A stretch of DNA of 64,000 nt from Enorma phocaeensis (lineage in GTDB: Bacteria; Actinomycetota; Coriobacteriia; Coriobacteriales; Coriobacteriaceae). The translations under genes and the position numbers were made by a program. Positions within the stretch are counted from its first letter, which is position 1. Each line of letters begins with the position of its first letter. The notes under the pieces are model-generated. The model had not been told where the DNA came from and made no database searches. It saw nothing but the letters and a program-made list of their open reading frames with translations. Positions 35,609 through 46,098 of this stretch are shown piece by piece. The DNA is taken from NCBI RefSeq assembly GCF_016901575.1, contig NZ_JACJKQ010000005.1, positions 1 to 64,000 on the forward strand. The letters are read 5' to 3'.

Positions 35609-35858
35609 CCTTGCTGCAAACGTCCCGCCACAGGCCTCGCACACGGCCTGGCACTGCTCGGGCTCGTGCCCACTCACGGAGGACAGTCTTTCGAGCACGC
35701 AGCCGTTTCCCTCGGGGGTTTGCGCTCGTGTCCGCACGCGACGGGCCGTTTCTGCCGGTCTGCGGTCAACGGCTCACATCGGCTCATGTCCAGCAACGCA
35801 ATGCCCCATCTCATAGGTTCGCGTGTTCGGCGTCGCTGCTCCCTGTCGATGTCATGAA

Positions 35859-35904
35859 CTGTCTTGTCAGCTGTCTTGTCAGCTGTCATTCCAGGTGCCA
35901 TACT
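35859..35904 (+). promoter_or_regulatory. nadA promoter with tandem operator-like repeats
   Basis: CTGTCTTGTCAG occurs twice in tandem (35859-35870, 35871-35882) and a third variant CTGTCATTCCAG follows (35883-35894). The repeats overlap a promoter-like pair: TTGTCA (35876-35881), 17 bases, CATACT (35899-35904). Because niaR ends this operon, they are probable NiaR operators. The remaining gap from 35609 holds no gene I can support. Confidence 0.6.
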
Positions 35905-35957
35905 GTCACCCGTTGTCTTGCGGGCGGCAGGCGCCCGAAACGCAAGGACGGTGTCAT

Positions 35958-36950
35958 ATGGATGCATTGACTGATATGGGCGAGGAATCGCGCCGGGCTC
36001 CGGGGGAGGCGCCCGGCCTTTCTGACGAGCGTTGCCGCTCGCTGCTCTCCGAGCTGGATGGGCTCAAGCGGGCCTACGACGCGGTGGTGCTCGCCCATTA
36101 CTACACGCGCCCCGAAGTCCAGCGGGCGGCGGACTACGTCGGCGACTCGTTTGCCCTGGCTCGGCTTGCCACGACGGTGCCGCAGCGCACGCTTGTGATC
36201 GCGGGGGTGTCGTTTATGGCGGAGAGCATGAAGCTCTTGAATCCCGACAAGCGCGTGCTCGTGCCCGATCCGTCGGCCGATTGCCCCATGGCCCACATGG
36301 TTTCGCGCGCAACGGTTCTCGAGGCGCGCGAGCGCTATGGCGACGACCTCGCCGTGGTCTGCTATGTCAACTCGACGGCGGAGATCAAGAGTTGGAGCGA
36401 CGTGTGCGTGACCTCCTCCAACGCCGTGCGTATCGTCCGCGGGCTGTCCCAGCACCACGTGCTCTTTATTCCGGACGAGCATCTGGGCCGCTACGTCGCC
36501 CAGCAGGTGCCCGAGAAGCACGTGATCTTGAACGACGGCAGGTGTCCCTTCCACGCGCAGATCGGAGCCCGAGAGGTGCGCGACCTCATGCGCGCCCACC
36601 CAAATGCGCCGGTGCTCGCCCATCCCGAGTGCACCTCAGAGGTGCTCGAGCTCGCCGACGTGATCGGCTCCACGGCAGAGATCATCGAGGCGGCGCAGAA
36701 CAGCGCGGCCCAAGAATTCATCGTCGTGACGATGTCGGGCGTCCAGGCGGAGCTCGAGCGCCGCTGCGCCCCGGGCAAGAAGTTCCACTTCACCTCGTCT
36801 TCCCGGTGCCCCGAGATGGACAAGGTGACGCTCGGCCAGGTGGTGGCGTGCCTGCGCGACGGCGTGGGCGAGGTCCCCATGCCGGCCCACGCCGACGCTG
36901 CGGCCGCCACGCTCGACCGCATGCTCGCGCTCGCGTCGAACAAGGGGTGA
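35958..36950 (+). CDS. nadA: Quinolinate synthase NadA
   Basis: A 330-residue 4Fe-4S enzyme that condenses iminoaspartate with dihydroxyacetone phosphate to quinolinate, second step of de novo NAD synthesis. Landmarks are VVLAHYYTRPEVQRAADYVGDSF, the cluster Cys regions CYVNSTAEIK, DGRCPFHAQ and TSSSRCPEMDKV, and MAHMVSRATV. The ATG at 35958 has only a weak GGACGG site, but upstream in-frame sequence lacks family character. The next gene follows after five bases. Confidence 0.94.
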   Translation: MDALTDMGEESRRAPGEAPGLSDERCRSLLSELDGLKRAYDAVVLAHYYTRPEVQRAADYVGDSFALARLATTVPQRTLVIAGVSFMAESMKLLNPDKRVLVPDPSADCPMAHMVSRATVLEARERYGDDLAVVCYVNSTAEIKSWSDVCVTSSNAVRIVRGLSQHHVLFIPDEHLGRYVAQQVPEKHVILNDGRCPFHAQIGAREVRDLMRAHPNAPVLAHPECTSEVLELADVIGSTAEIIEAAQNSAAQEFIVVTMSGVQAELERRCAPGKKFHFTSSSRCPEMDKVTLGQVVACLRDGVGEVPMPAHADAAAATLDRMLALASNKG

Positions 36951-36955
36951 GGGAG

Positions 36956-38437
36956 ATGGACAAGCGGGAGATGTCCTGCGACGTGGTCATCGTAGGCTGC
37001 GGCGCGGCGGGTCTCTACACGGCACTCTCGCTGCCGGAGGGGACGCGCACCGTCATGCTTTCAAAGGGGTCATTCGAGGAATGCGACTCCATGCTCGCCC
37101 AGGGCGGAATCTGCGTGCTTCCCGAGGCGGACGATTACGACGTCTATGTCGAGGACACCATGCGCGCGGGTCATTATGAGAATCGGCGCGAGAGCGTCGA
37201 CGTCCTGCTGCGCTCTAGCAGGAGCGCCATCAACGACCTCGTCGCGCTCGGCGTCGACTTCGAGCGCGAGCAGGACGGCTCCCTGGCGTTCACGCGCGAG
37301 GGGGCGCATCGTCGCCCGCGCATCTGCTACCACGCCGACGTCACCGGCCGGGAGATCACCTCGAAGCTGCTCGAGCGCGTGCGCGAGCTTCCATGGGTGA
37401 GGATGTTCGAGCATCTTGCCTGCGCCGACTTGATTGACGAGGCGCCCGCTCCTGGCGAATCGGGCCCTGCCACGCCTGCTGCGTGCGGGGGCGTGGTCGC
37501 CGTGCCGGTCAGCGAGGAAGAGTCGACGCGCAAGGCCGATGAACTCGGCGGCGTTGCGTCCGACGCCGTGCGCATACGTGCGCGCGCCACCGTGCTGGCG
37601 ACGGGCGGCATCGGCGGCCTGTACGAACGCTCGACCAACTTCCCTCAGCTGACGGGCGACGCCTGCTCGATCGCGGCGGCTCATGGCGCGCAGCTCGAGC
37701 ACATGGATTACGTGCAGATACATCCGACAAGCCTCTACGAGGGCCCCGAAGCCTCAGGAAGGGCGTTTCTCATCTCCGAGTCCTGCCGCGGCGAGGGCGC
37801 TGTCTTGCTCAACCGCGCAGGCGAGCGGTTCTGCGACGAGCTCCAGCCGCGCGACGTGGTGACCGCGGCGATCTATCGCCAGATGGAGCTCGATGGCATG
37901 CCATACGTCCGCCTTTCTTTCGAGAACGTCCCCGACGACGTGATCCGGGGGCATTTCGCCAACATCTACCAGCATTGTCTCGAGGCGGGCTATGACATCT
38001 GCCGCGAGCCGATCCCCGTGGTGCCTGCCCAGCATTACTTTATGGGAGGCATCCACGTCGACCTTGATTCGGCGACGACGGTACCGGGGCTGTATGCCGT
38101 GGGCGAGACGAGCTGCACGGGTGTGCACGGAAAGAACCGCCTGGCAAGCAACAGCCTGCTCGAGGCGCTCGTGTTCTCGCGACGCGCCGCGTATAGGATC
38201 ACGACGGGGGAGAGCCTTTCCGTCGAGCCGACGGGTGAGCCGCCGCTCGATGGCAGGCACCGGCCGTGCGGCGGGTACCGCTCGGGCATCGATGCCCTGG
38301 CGCGCGACGCGGTCGGTGACGACGTGGGGAAGCCGTCGGGCGAGGCGGAGGCGACGTACCCGGCTATCGACTTCGACGGGGCCGGCGGCGCCGTGGAAGT
38401 GCCGCCTGCGGCACGAAAGAAGGAGTGTGCCAGATGA
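36956..38437 (+). CDS. nadB: L-aspartate oxidase NadB
   Basis: FAD enzyme of 493 residues that oxidises L-aspartate to iminoaspartate for NadA. It shows the dinucleotide motif VVIVGCGAAGLYTALSL, the capping domain and the catalytic stretch QIHPTSLYE...FLISESCRGEGAVLLN...FCDELQPRDVVTAAI, then GLYAVGETSCTGVHGKNRLASNSLLEALVFSRRAA. After residue 425 the usual three-helix C-terminal domain is replaced by about 65 low-complexity residues. Its end overlaps nadC by four bases (ATGA). Confidence 0.92.
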   Translation: MDKREMSCDVVIVGCGAAGLYTALSLPEGTRTVMLSKGSFEECDSMLAQGGICVLPEADDYDVYVEDTMRAGHYENRRESVDVLLRSSRSAINDLVALGVDFEREQDGSLAFTREGAHRRPRICYHADVTGREITSKLLERVRELPWVRMFEHLACADLIDEAPAPGESGPATPAACGGVVAVPVSEEESTRKADELGGVASDAVRIRARATVLATGGIGGLYERSTNFPQLTGDACSIAAAHGAQLEHMDYVQIHPTSLYEGPEASGRAFLISESCRGEGAVLLNRAGERFCDELQPRDVVTAAIYRQMELDGMPYVRLSFENVPDDVIRGHFANIYQHCLEAGYDICREPIPVVPAQHYFMGGIHVDLDSATTVPGLYAVGETSCTGVHGKNRLASNSLLEALVFSRRAAYRITTGESLSVEPTGEPPLDGRHRPCGGYRSGIDALARDAVGDDVGKPSGEAEATYPAIDFDGAGGAVEVPPAARKKECAR

Positions 38438-39291
38438 ATCCAGTGACGATGAAGCTCGTGGGGGACGACATCATCTTGCGGGCGTTGCAGGAAGACATCA
38501 CATACGAGGACGTGAGCACCCAGGCGGTGTGTCCCGAGGCGCGCGCCGCCGAGGTGCAGCTGATCGCCAAGGCAGACGGCGTCATTGCGGGGCTCGACGT
38601 CTTCGCGCGCACCTTCGAGCTGCTCGACCCCTCTTCAGAGGTATGTCCTAAGGTGCATGATGGCGACGAGGTCAAAGCGGGGCAGCTGCTCGCCATGGTG
38701 CGGGGCGACGCGCGCGCCCTGCTTTCGGGTGAGCGCGTGGCGCTGAACTTCTTGCAGCGCATGAGCGGCATCGCGACCTATACGCGCCGCATGGCGTCCG
38801 CGCTTGACGGCACCGATACGGTGCTGGTCGACACGCGCAAGACGACGCCCGGCCTCAGGGTCTTCGAGCGCGAGGCGGTGCGTCTGGGCGGAGGGCAGAA
38901 CCATCGCTTCAACCTCTCGACCGCCGTGATGCTCAAAGACAACCATATCGACGCTGCGGGCGGCGTCGGCGCGGCCGTGCGTGCGGCGCGGGAACGGGCG
39001 CCGTTCACCTGCATGGTCGAGGTGGAATGCGAAGGCATGGACATGGTGCGCGAGGCGCTTGAGGAGGGCGCGGATATCATCATGTTCGATAATATGGAGC
39101 ACGACGAAATGGCGGCGGCGATCAAGCTGATTGCGGGTCGGGCGAAGACCGAGGTCTCGGGTAACGTGGACGCCGAGAACATTCGGGCCCTCGCCGACCT
39201 CGGGGTCGACTACATCTCATCGGGAGCGCTTACGCATTCGGCCCCGATCCTCGATGTGTCGCTCAAGCACCTGCGCATGCTGGACGCGTGA
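38434..39291 (+). CDS. nadC: Nicotinate-nucleotide pyrophosphorylase NadC
   Basis: A 285-residue quinolinate phosphoribosyltransferase producing nicotinate mononucleotide, last step of the nadABC branch. Typical motifs: ALQEDITYEDVSTQAVCP, ERVALNFLQRMSGIATYTRRM, DTRKTTPGLRVFEREAVRLGGGQNHRFNLS and MLKDNHID. The start is the ATG at 38434 with AAGGAG upstream, coupled to nadB; a GTG three codons earlier is possible. Confidence 0.95.
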   Translation: MNPVTMKLVGDDIILRALQEDITYEDVSTQAVCPEARAAEVQLIAKADGVIAGLDVFARTFELLDPSSEVCPKVHDGDEVKAGQLLAMVRGDARALLSGERVALNFLQRMSGIATYTRRMASALDGTDTVLVDTRKTTPGLRVFEREAVRLGGGQNHRFNLSTAVMLKDNHIDAAGGVGAAVRAARERAPFTCMVEVECEGMDMVREALEEGADIIMFDNMEHDEMAAAIKLIAGRAKTEVSGNVDAENIRALADLGVDYISSGALTHSAPILDVSLKHLRMLDA

Positions 39292-39348
39292 GCGTCGGCC
39301 TTCGGCGTCGCATGGTGAGGGAATGGTTCGTTGCGGGAGGTTGGGCAC

Positions 39349-39924
39349 ATGACAGGGGTCGAACGCAGGGACGTTATCCTGGGGGCGCTGCGTGCATCTG
39401 CCAAGCCGCTCTCGGGGGGCGCGCTCGCGCGGTCTGTCGGCGTGAGCCGGCAGGTCGTTGTGCAGGATGTCGCATTGCTGCGCGCGGACGGCCATGACAT
39501 TGCGGCGACCAATCGCGGCTACGTGCTGCATGAGGGCGAGGAGACTTCACGCCCCGTACGCCTGTTCAAGGTTCTACACACCGCCGACGAGCTTGAAGAC
39601 GAGCTGACCTGTGTGGTCGACTTGGGCGGCGAGGTGCTTGATGTGACGGTGAGCCATCGCGTGTACGGCAAGATCACGGCGCCGCTGCACGTGCGCAGCC
39701 GCCGAGACGTCGAGCGCTATCTCGAGGGGATCCGGACCGGCAAGAGCTCCCCACTCATGACCGTGACGAGCGGGTATCACTATCATCGCATCGCAGCGGA
39801 TTCCACCGAGGTCCTCGACGAGGTCGAGGACGCCCTGCGCGCACGTGGCTATCTGGCGCCGGTGCTGCCTTATGAACGAGACGCCATGGTGCCGGCTGCT
39901 GCGCGGGGCGCTGCGTCTTCGTAG
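39349..39924 (+). CDS. niaR: NAD biosynthesis repressor NiaR (HTH_11 + 3H domain)
   Basis: A 191-residue regulator. The N-terminal HTH_11 domain (RRDVILGALRASAKPLSGGALARSVGVSRQVVVQDVALLRADG) is followed by a 3H domain with its conserved His residues in VSHRVYGKITAPLHV and GYHYHRIA, which binds niacin and metal. NiaR proteins repress niacin salvage and nad genes. Lying last in nadABC, it probably autoregulates the operon through the repeats at 35859-35894. The ATG follows GGGAGG. Confidence 0.9.
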   Translation: MTGVERRDVILGALRASAKPLSGGALARSVGVSRQVVVQDVALLRADGHDIAATNRGYVLHEGEETSRPVRLFKVLHTADELEDELTCVVDLGGEVLDVTVSHRVYGKITAPLHVRSRRDVERYLEGIRTGKSSPLMTVTSGYHYHRIAADSTEVLDEVEDALRARGYLAPVLPYERDAMVPAAARGAASS

Positions 39925-40046
39925 GGCGACGTGGCGCATGGCGGCGCGCCGATATGGGCTCGCTGTCTCGTGGGCAGGCCGTTTCACGCGGCGTTGACTT
40001 CAGGCGGCTTTCTCAAGCGTGTGGTCACGTTTTCGAGTGGCTTCTC

Positions 40047-40077
40047 AAACAAAAAGGGGCTCCCCGAGGGGAGCCCC
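40047..40077 (-). terminator. Intrinsic terminator of the ferredoxin gene
   Basis: On the minus strand GGGGCTCCCC pairs with GGGGAGCCCC (40056-40077) around a 3-base CTC loop. The plus-strand run of A at 40051-40055 gives a U-rich tail on the minus-strand transcript. It lies 24 bases after the ferredoxin stop codon. Confidence 0.9.
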
Positions 40078-40100
40078 AAAGTGCGTGATGGCGCGGGATG

Positions 40101-40286
40101 CTAGTCCTCGGCGATCTCGGTGATCGCGCCAGCCGGGCAAGACTCCTGGCAAACGCCGCAGGCGATGCAGGAATCCTCGTCGACTACGGTCGCGACGTCC
40201 TGGACCTCAAGAACGCCCTGGGGGCAGTCGTCAACGCAGACGCCACAGGCGATGCACTCATCGGCATCGATAACAGGATGTGCCAT
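40101..40286 (-). CDS. 2[4Fe-4S] ferredoxin
   Basis: A 61-residue clostridial-type ferredoxin with two CxxCxxxC motifs: CIACGVCVDDCP (from residue 11) and CIACGVCQESCP (from about residue 40). It is a low-potential electron carrier, probably for hydrogenase, pyruvate:ferredoxin oxidoreductase or similar enzymes. The ATG follows GAGGAGG. It forms its own short unit with promoter and terminator. Confidence 0.95.
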   Translation of the reverse strand: MAHPVIDADECIACGVCVDDCPQGVLEVQDVATVVDEDSCIACGVCQESCPAGAITEIAED

Positions 40287-40347
40287 AGTTTCCTCCTCTG
40301 TTCGTGCCCGATGCCGTAGGCGATGTGACATCGAGTCGTGTGGCTTC

Positions 40348-40375
40348 AATATACCCCGAGACGACCTCATTGCAA
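40348..40375 (-). promoter_or_regulatory. Promoter of the ferredoxin gene
   Basis: On the minus strand TTGCAA (40370-40375) and TATATT (40348-40353) are 16 bases apart, 62 bases upstream of the ferredoxin ATG. Good match to a housekeeping sigma promoter. Confidence 0.6.
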
Positions 40376-40759
40376 GCCCTTGTGCCCACCTTTTCATACC
40401 GTTCGCCGAGTCAGCCGCGGTTTACCATCTGCGGTTATGCCGTTTGCGCAGCATAACAGGGCGATGGGGCGTGGACGTGCCTCCACTCCGCGTGTTACGC
40501 GCACCATCTCTGGTTGTGCGCCCTGGCGTGGGCCTCCGCGTCGTCTGGCATCGCCTTTTGAAGTGCTGCCTTCTCCGGTTAACTTCTGTTGCAGAACGGA
40601 CGCCTTGGAGCCCGTGCGGGACGCGTCCGGTCGTCATGTAGGGGAGGTGCGATCGCTTCTGCGATTGCCGTGTTTGCGGTGCTCAGCGCCCGCGTTTTGT
40701 GCAGGCAAATAACCTGCATGTCCAGAAAACAAAAAATCTTATATGAAATGACTTAGATT

Positions 40760-40790
40760 TTGTATATCTTGGCGCTCAAGGGGATATGAT
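40760..40790 (+). promoter_or_regulatory. Candidate dnaK promoter with HspR half-site
   Basis: TTGTAT (40760-40765) and TATGAT (40785-40790) are 19 bases apart, a loose promoter match. GCTCAAG (40774-40780) between them resembles one half of the HspR HAIR element (CTTGAGT-N7-ACTCAAG); the other half is not clear. The preceding stretch from 40376 to 40759 shows no gene, only a small TGCAGG/CCTGCA inverted repeat and an AT-rich block near 40725-40765. Confidence 0.4.
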
Positions 40791-40861
40791 AGAGAGCGAA
40801 CAACGACAGACGTGCCGGGCGCGCGCGAAAGGAAGCCCGGCGGCGAAGGAAGGGATTATCC

Positions 40862-42757
<1,896 letters not shown>

Positions 42758-42759
42758 TC

Positions 42760-43629
42760 ATGCCCGCCCGGAATACTCGCACGGAGGCGGCCGCCGCTGC
42801 CGCCTCCGCTGACTCTGAGGAGAAGGACGTGAAGATTCCCGTAGAGGCCGCCGACGAGGCAACGGACGCGGCCCAGACCACAGACGACGTAAAGCCCGAG
42901 GTCGATGAAGCCCAGACGGTCGAGCAGGCCGAGCGCGAGCAGGCTTTGACCGAAGAGGAGATGATCGAGGCGGCCATCCGCGCAGGCGAAGAGGCGGCGG
43001 AGAACGATTTCAAGCTCAAGTATGAGCAGGCAGAGCAGAAGGCGGCGGACGCCCAGCGCGAGCTCGCCGGCGCGGTCGAGGCAAAAGAGGCCGCCGAGGG
43101 ACGCGCTCGCGACGCGGTCGACCGCATGGCTCGCCTGCAGGCTGATTGGGAGAATTTCCGCCGCCGCACCGCTGCCGAGCGCCTCGCCGAGCAGAGCCGT
43201 GCGACCGAGAAGCTCGTGACCGCGCTGCTGCCCGTGCTCGACGACATGGAGCGCGCCATCGATCACGCTCGCTCGCAGGAGATGGACGAGGCGTTCTCGC
43301 AGTTCGTTGACGGCGTGGATGCGGTCCATACCAAGATGCTCGACGTGTTCTCGCATGAGGGCGTAGAGCCGATCGACCCCAAGGGCGAGGCTTTCGACCC
43401 GCTTGAGCATCAGGCCGTCGGTCGCGTGGAGGACGCCGAGCAGTACGATGAGACGGTGCACGACGTGTACCAGAAGGGTTACCGCATGGCAGACCGCGTG
43501 TTGCGCTCGGCCATGGTCACGGTGACCTACGGCGGCGCCAAGCGGCCCGCGCCTGAGGAGAAGGCCGAGGGCGAGGCGGAGCCAAAGGAAGCCCCCGCCG
43601 ACGATTCGTCTGAGGCGACGCAGGAGTAA
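42760..43629 (+). CDS. grpE: Nucleotide exchange factor GrpE
   Basis: A 289-residue GrpE that releases ADP from DnaK. The family signature is in the C-terminal half: DRMARLQADWENFRRRTAAERLAE, LLPVLDDMERAIDHA and the beta domain with FDPLEHQAVGRVEDAEQYDETVHDVYQKGYRMADRVLRSAMVTV. The N-terminal 95 residues are an acidic coiled-coil extension, longer than usual. The start lies two bases after dnaK, so translation is coupled. Confidence 0.95.
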   Translation: MPARNTRTEAAAAAASADSEEKDVKIPVEAADEATDAAQTTDDVKPEVDEAQTVEQAEREQALTEEEMIEAAIRAGEEAAENDFKLKYEQAEQKAADAQRELAGAVEAKEAAEGRARDAVDRMARLQADWENFRRRTAAERLAEQSRATEKLVTALLPVLDDMERAIDHARSQEMDEAFSQFVDGVDAVHTKMLDVFSHEGVEPIDPKGEAFDPLEHQAVGRVEDAEQYDETVHDVYQKGYRMADRVLRSAMVTVTYGGAKRPAPEEKAEGEAEPKEAPADDSSEATQE

Positions 43630-43636
43630 CGCGAAC

Positions 43637-43668
43637 GGGGCTCCGGGTCTTTCCCCGGGGCCCTTTTT
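43637..43668 (+). terminator. Intrinsic terminator between grpE and dnaJ
   Basis: GGGCTCCGGG (43638-43647) pairs with CCCGGGGCCC (43654-43663, one G-U pair) and is followed by TTTTT (43664-43668), eight bases after the grpE stop. It should end or reduce transcription before dnaJ and hspR. Confidence 0.85.
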
Positions 43669-43765
43669 AGGTTGAGCACATGCCGGCGAGGCGCGGCGCC
43701 GTGCGGCGCCTCGCACGGATTCGCCGCCCCCAAGGTGGCGAAATACTCAAGAGAGGAGGCAGGCG

Positions 43766-44725
43766 ATGGCACAAAAGAACTTTTACGACGTCCTTGGCGT
43801 GAAGCGCGACGCCTCCGACAAGGAGATCAAGACGGCCTTCCGCAAGCTGGCGCAGAAGTATCATCCCGATGCGGGCGGCGACGAGCAGAAGTTCAAGGAG
43901 ATCAGCGAGGCGTACGAGACGCTTTCCGATCCCAAGAAGCGCAAGGAGTACGACCAGCTGCTCATGTTCGGCGGCATGCCGGGCGCGGGCGGTCCGGGCG
44001 GCGCCTATACCTATGCGGGGGGCGCCGGCGCACCCGGCGGATGGAGCGATATCTTTAGCAGCATCTTCAACGGAGACGGGGCCTTTGGTTCTGACTGGGC
44101 GACGAATTTCGGCGGCATGGGCGGAGGCGCCCGCGCGGCGAGCCGGCCGCGCAAGGGCGGCGACCTGTCGCTCACCGTCGACGTCTCCGCCGAGGACGCG
44201 TTCCGCGGCGTGACCCACAAGGTCACCTACCGCATTCCCTCGACCGGCGAGCAGCAGACCATCACCGTCTCGGTGCCGGCTGGTGCCGTCGACGGCGGCA
44301 AGCTGCGCTACAAGCGTCGCGGCGAATACGGCATGAACGGCGGCGAGCGCGGCGATCTGGTGGTGACCACGCATGTGGCGGAGCATCCGCTGTTCAAGCG
44401 CAAAGGCGCCGACGTCCAGATGACGCTGCCCATCTCGGTGTACGAGGCGGCGCTGGGATGCCAGGTGGACGTTCCGACGCCAGGCGGCGCGACGGTGCGT
44501 CTTAAGGTGCCGGCGGGCACGCAGACCGGCAAGACCTTCCGCTTCAAGGACCTGGGAGCCCCCGACGTGAAGCGTCGCGGGCGCACAGGCGCGCTGCTGG
44601 TGACCGTCGAGGTCCGCGTGCCCACCCAGCTTTCGGTCGCCGAACAGGAGGCGTTCGAGAGGCTGCGCTCGGCGGACACGCGCGATTACCGAGCGAGCGT
44701 GGACCGCTATCGCGCGAAGGTATAG
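43766..44725 (+). CDS. DnaJ/CbpA-type J-domain co-chaperone without zinc fingers
   Basis: A 319-residue Hsp40. The J domain (4-70) has the HPD motif ([32 protein letters not shown]). A Gly-rich region (72-115) and two C-terminal beta-domains follow. The four CxxCxGxG repeats of type I DnaJ are absent, so this is the type II (CbpA-like) form even though it sits in the dnaK cluster. AGAGGAGG precedes the ATG. A further type I dnaJ may exist elsewhere in the genome. Confidence 0.93.
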   Translation: MAQKNFYDVLGVKRDASDKEIKTAFRKLAQKYHPDAGGDEQKFKEISEAYETLSDPKKRKEYDQLLMFGGMPGAGGPGGAYTYAGGAGAPGGWSDIFSSIFNGDGAFGSDWATNFGGMGGGARAASRPRKGGDLSLTVDVSAEDAFRGVTHKVTYRIPSTGEQQTITVSVPAGAVDGGKLRYKRRGEYGMNGGERGDLVVTTHVAEHPLFKRKGADVQMTLPISVYEAALGCQVDVPTPGGATVRLKVPAGTQTGKTFRFKDLGAPDVKRRGRTGALLVTVEVRVPTQLSVAEQEAFERLRSADTRDYRASVDRYRAKV

Positions 44726-44738
44726 GCTAAGTTGGCGA

Positions 44739-44767
44739 GGCGGCTTGTCCCGCATGGGGCAGCCGCC
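44739..44767 (+). terminator. Hairpin between dnaJ and hspR
   Basis: GGCGGCT (44739-44745) pairs with AGCCGCC (44761-44767), with an inner GTCCC/GGGGC stem. No long U-run, so it is more likely an mRNA-processing or attenuating structure than a full stop. Confidence 0.45.
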
Positions 44768-44853
44768 TTGCGGCACGTGGGGGCGTCGTCTTCGGACGTC
44801 TGCCGCACCTCGGCAGGAGCCCCTCTTTGGGAAGAGTGAGGAGTTGGGTAGCG

Positions 44854-45267
44854 ATGAGCCAGTCTGATCGGGACAAACCGCTCTATATGATCAGCGTTGC
44901 TGCAGAGCTGACGGGCATGCACCCGCAGACCCTGCGCGTCTATGAGTCCAAGGGTCTGGTGAACCCGAAGCGCTCGGGCGGCAACACCCGCCTGTACTCG
45001 CGCGCCGATATCGAGCGGCTCGAGCTCATCAACCAGCTTACGGACGAAGGCATCAACCTTGCCGGCGTGGTGCGCATCCTCGACATGAAGGAGCGCGCCG
45101 AGAAGCGCGACGCCGAGATGGAACAGCTCCGCGCCCGCGTACGCGAGCTTGAGGACGAAGTCCACGAGCTCAAGGTGCAAAAGAAGATCACCGCGCTTGT
45201 CCCGCGGGGCGGCTCTGCCGATCCAGAACAGGTGCTCCGAGGCCTGCTCGGTGGAGGCGGCCTGTAG
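44854..45267 (+). CDS. hspR: MerR-type heat-shock repressor HspR
   Basis: A 137-residue MerR-family protein whose place after dnaJ identifies HspR, the repressor of the actinobacterial dnaK operon acting with DnaK as co-repressor. The HTH and wing are YMISVAAELTGMHPQTLRVYESKGLVNPKRSGGNTRLYSRADIERL; a coiled coil (RAEKRDAEMEQLRARVRELEDEVHELKVQ) mediates dimerisation. It ends in a glycine-rich GLLGGGGL. The ATG at 44854 follows GAGGAG at a longish spacing; upstream in-frame residues are unlikely. Confidence 0.92.
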   Translation: MSQSDRDKPLYMISVAAELTGMHPQTLRVYESKGLVNPKRSGGNTRLYSRADIERLELINQLTDEGINLAGVVRILDMKERAEKRDAEMEQLRARVRELEDEVHELKVQKKITALVPRGGSADPEQVLRGLLGGGGL

Positions 45268-45300
45268 GCAAGGCTTGACCTATGTAACGGTTGCTTTCAC

Positions 45301-45338
45301 GTGGGGGCCGGCAGCGTATGCATGCTGCCGGCCCCCAC
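45301..45338. terminator. Strong hairpin between convergent hspR and GntR genes
   Basis: GTGGGGGCCGGCAGC (45301-45315) pairs perfectly over 15 bases with GCTGCCGGCCCCCAC (45324-45338), loop of 8. It ends four bases before the GntR stop codon and 33 bases after hspR. No U-run; probably a bidirectional 3'-end structure. Confidence 0.75.
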
Positions 45339-45342
45339 GCCG

Positions 45343-46098
45343 TTACAGCACGTTGACGTCGCGGAGCTCGGCACGGTCGCCCACGCTGCGCGACACGGAA
45401 TACTCGAATGCGGTGCCGTCGTCGAAAAAGCCGATCTGCTCCAGCTCGAGCAGGGGAGCGCCCGGCGCGGTTTGCAGGCGCTCGGCTTCCTCCTCGGTCG
45501 CCGCCACCGCGCGGATGATGCGGTGGAAGCTCGAGATCTTGTAGCCAAGGGTCTCTTGGATATAGCTATAGACCGACTTGTACAGCTGGCTCTTTTTGAG
45601 GCCTGGGATCAGGTCGAGCGGCATATAGGTGCTTTCGATGACGATGGGGTGCTCGTCGAGGCAGCGCACGCGGCAATGGTGGTAGGTGAAGTCGTCTGGC
45701 TGGATGCCCAGGTGGCGCGCCACCTTTTCGGGCGGGGTCACGATGGAGAAGTCATAGACCACAGAGGTGATCGCGCCCTCATCCTGATGCTCGACGGTAA
45801 AGCCGCGCGCACGGTCTGAGCGGGTGAAGCCCAGCGTTCGCGCATCGCCTTTGATGTAGGCGCCCGTTCCCCGAGGGTCGGACATGTCTTGAGAGCTCTT
45901 TACAAAGGTACCCGATCCGCGGCGGCTGGCGATGAGGCCCTTCTCGACCAAGATGTCGAAGGCGCGCTTCACCGTGATCTTGCTGACGTCATATATCTGG
46001 CAGAGTTCGACTACCGTGGGGAGCTTGTCGTTGGGTTTGAGGGAGCCGTCCTCTATGCTGCGTTGGATATCAGCAGCAATTGCTTGGTATTTCAACAT
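45343..46098 (-). CDS. GntR/HutC-family regulator with UTRA domain
   Basis: A 251-residue regulator: winged helix (MLKYQAIAADIQRSIEDGSLKPNDKLPTVVELCQIYDVSKITVKRAFDILVEKGLIASRRGSGTFV, 1-66) and a UTRA ligand domain (about 90-240). UTRA regulators of PTS operons bind sugar phosphates; divergence from the beta-glucoside operon suggests that 6-phospho-beta-glucosides or glucose-6-phosphate control it. I use the ATG at 46098, where the HTH begins, rather than an upstream codon adding six residues. Confidence 0.92.
   Translation of the reverse strand: MLKYQAIAADIQRSIEDGSLKPNDKLPTVVELCQIYDVSKITVKRAFDILVEKGLIASRRGSGTFVKSSQDMSDPRGTGAYIKGDARTLGFTRSDRARGFTVEHQDEGAITSVVYDFSIVTPPEKVARHLGIQPDDFTYHHCRVRCLDEHPIVIESTYMPLDLIPGLKKSQLYKSVYSYIQETLGYKISSFHRIIRAVAATEEEAERLQTAPGAPLLELEQIGFFDDGTAFEYSVSRSVGDRAELRDVNVL

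Noticed and set aside
40376-40759. A gene in the gap between ferredoxin and dnaK
   Set aside because: Open frames here are short, Arg/Pro/Ser-rich and have no ribosome sites.
40759-40780. Complete HAIR (HspR) or CIRCE element before dnaK
   Set aside because: Only one half-site, GCTCAAG, is good; the partner half matches at about four of seven positions. No CIRCE (TTAGCACTC-N9-GAGTGCTAA) is present.
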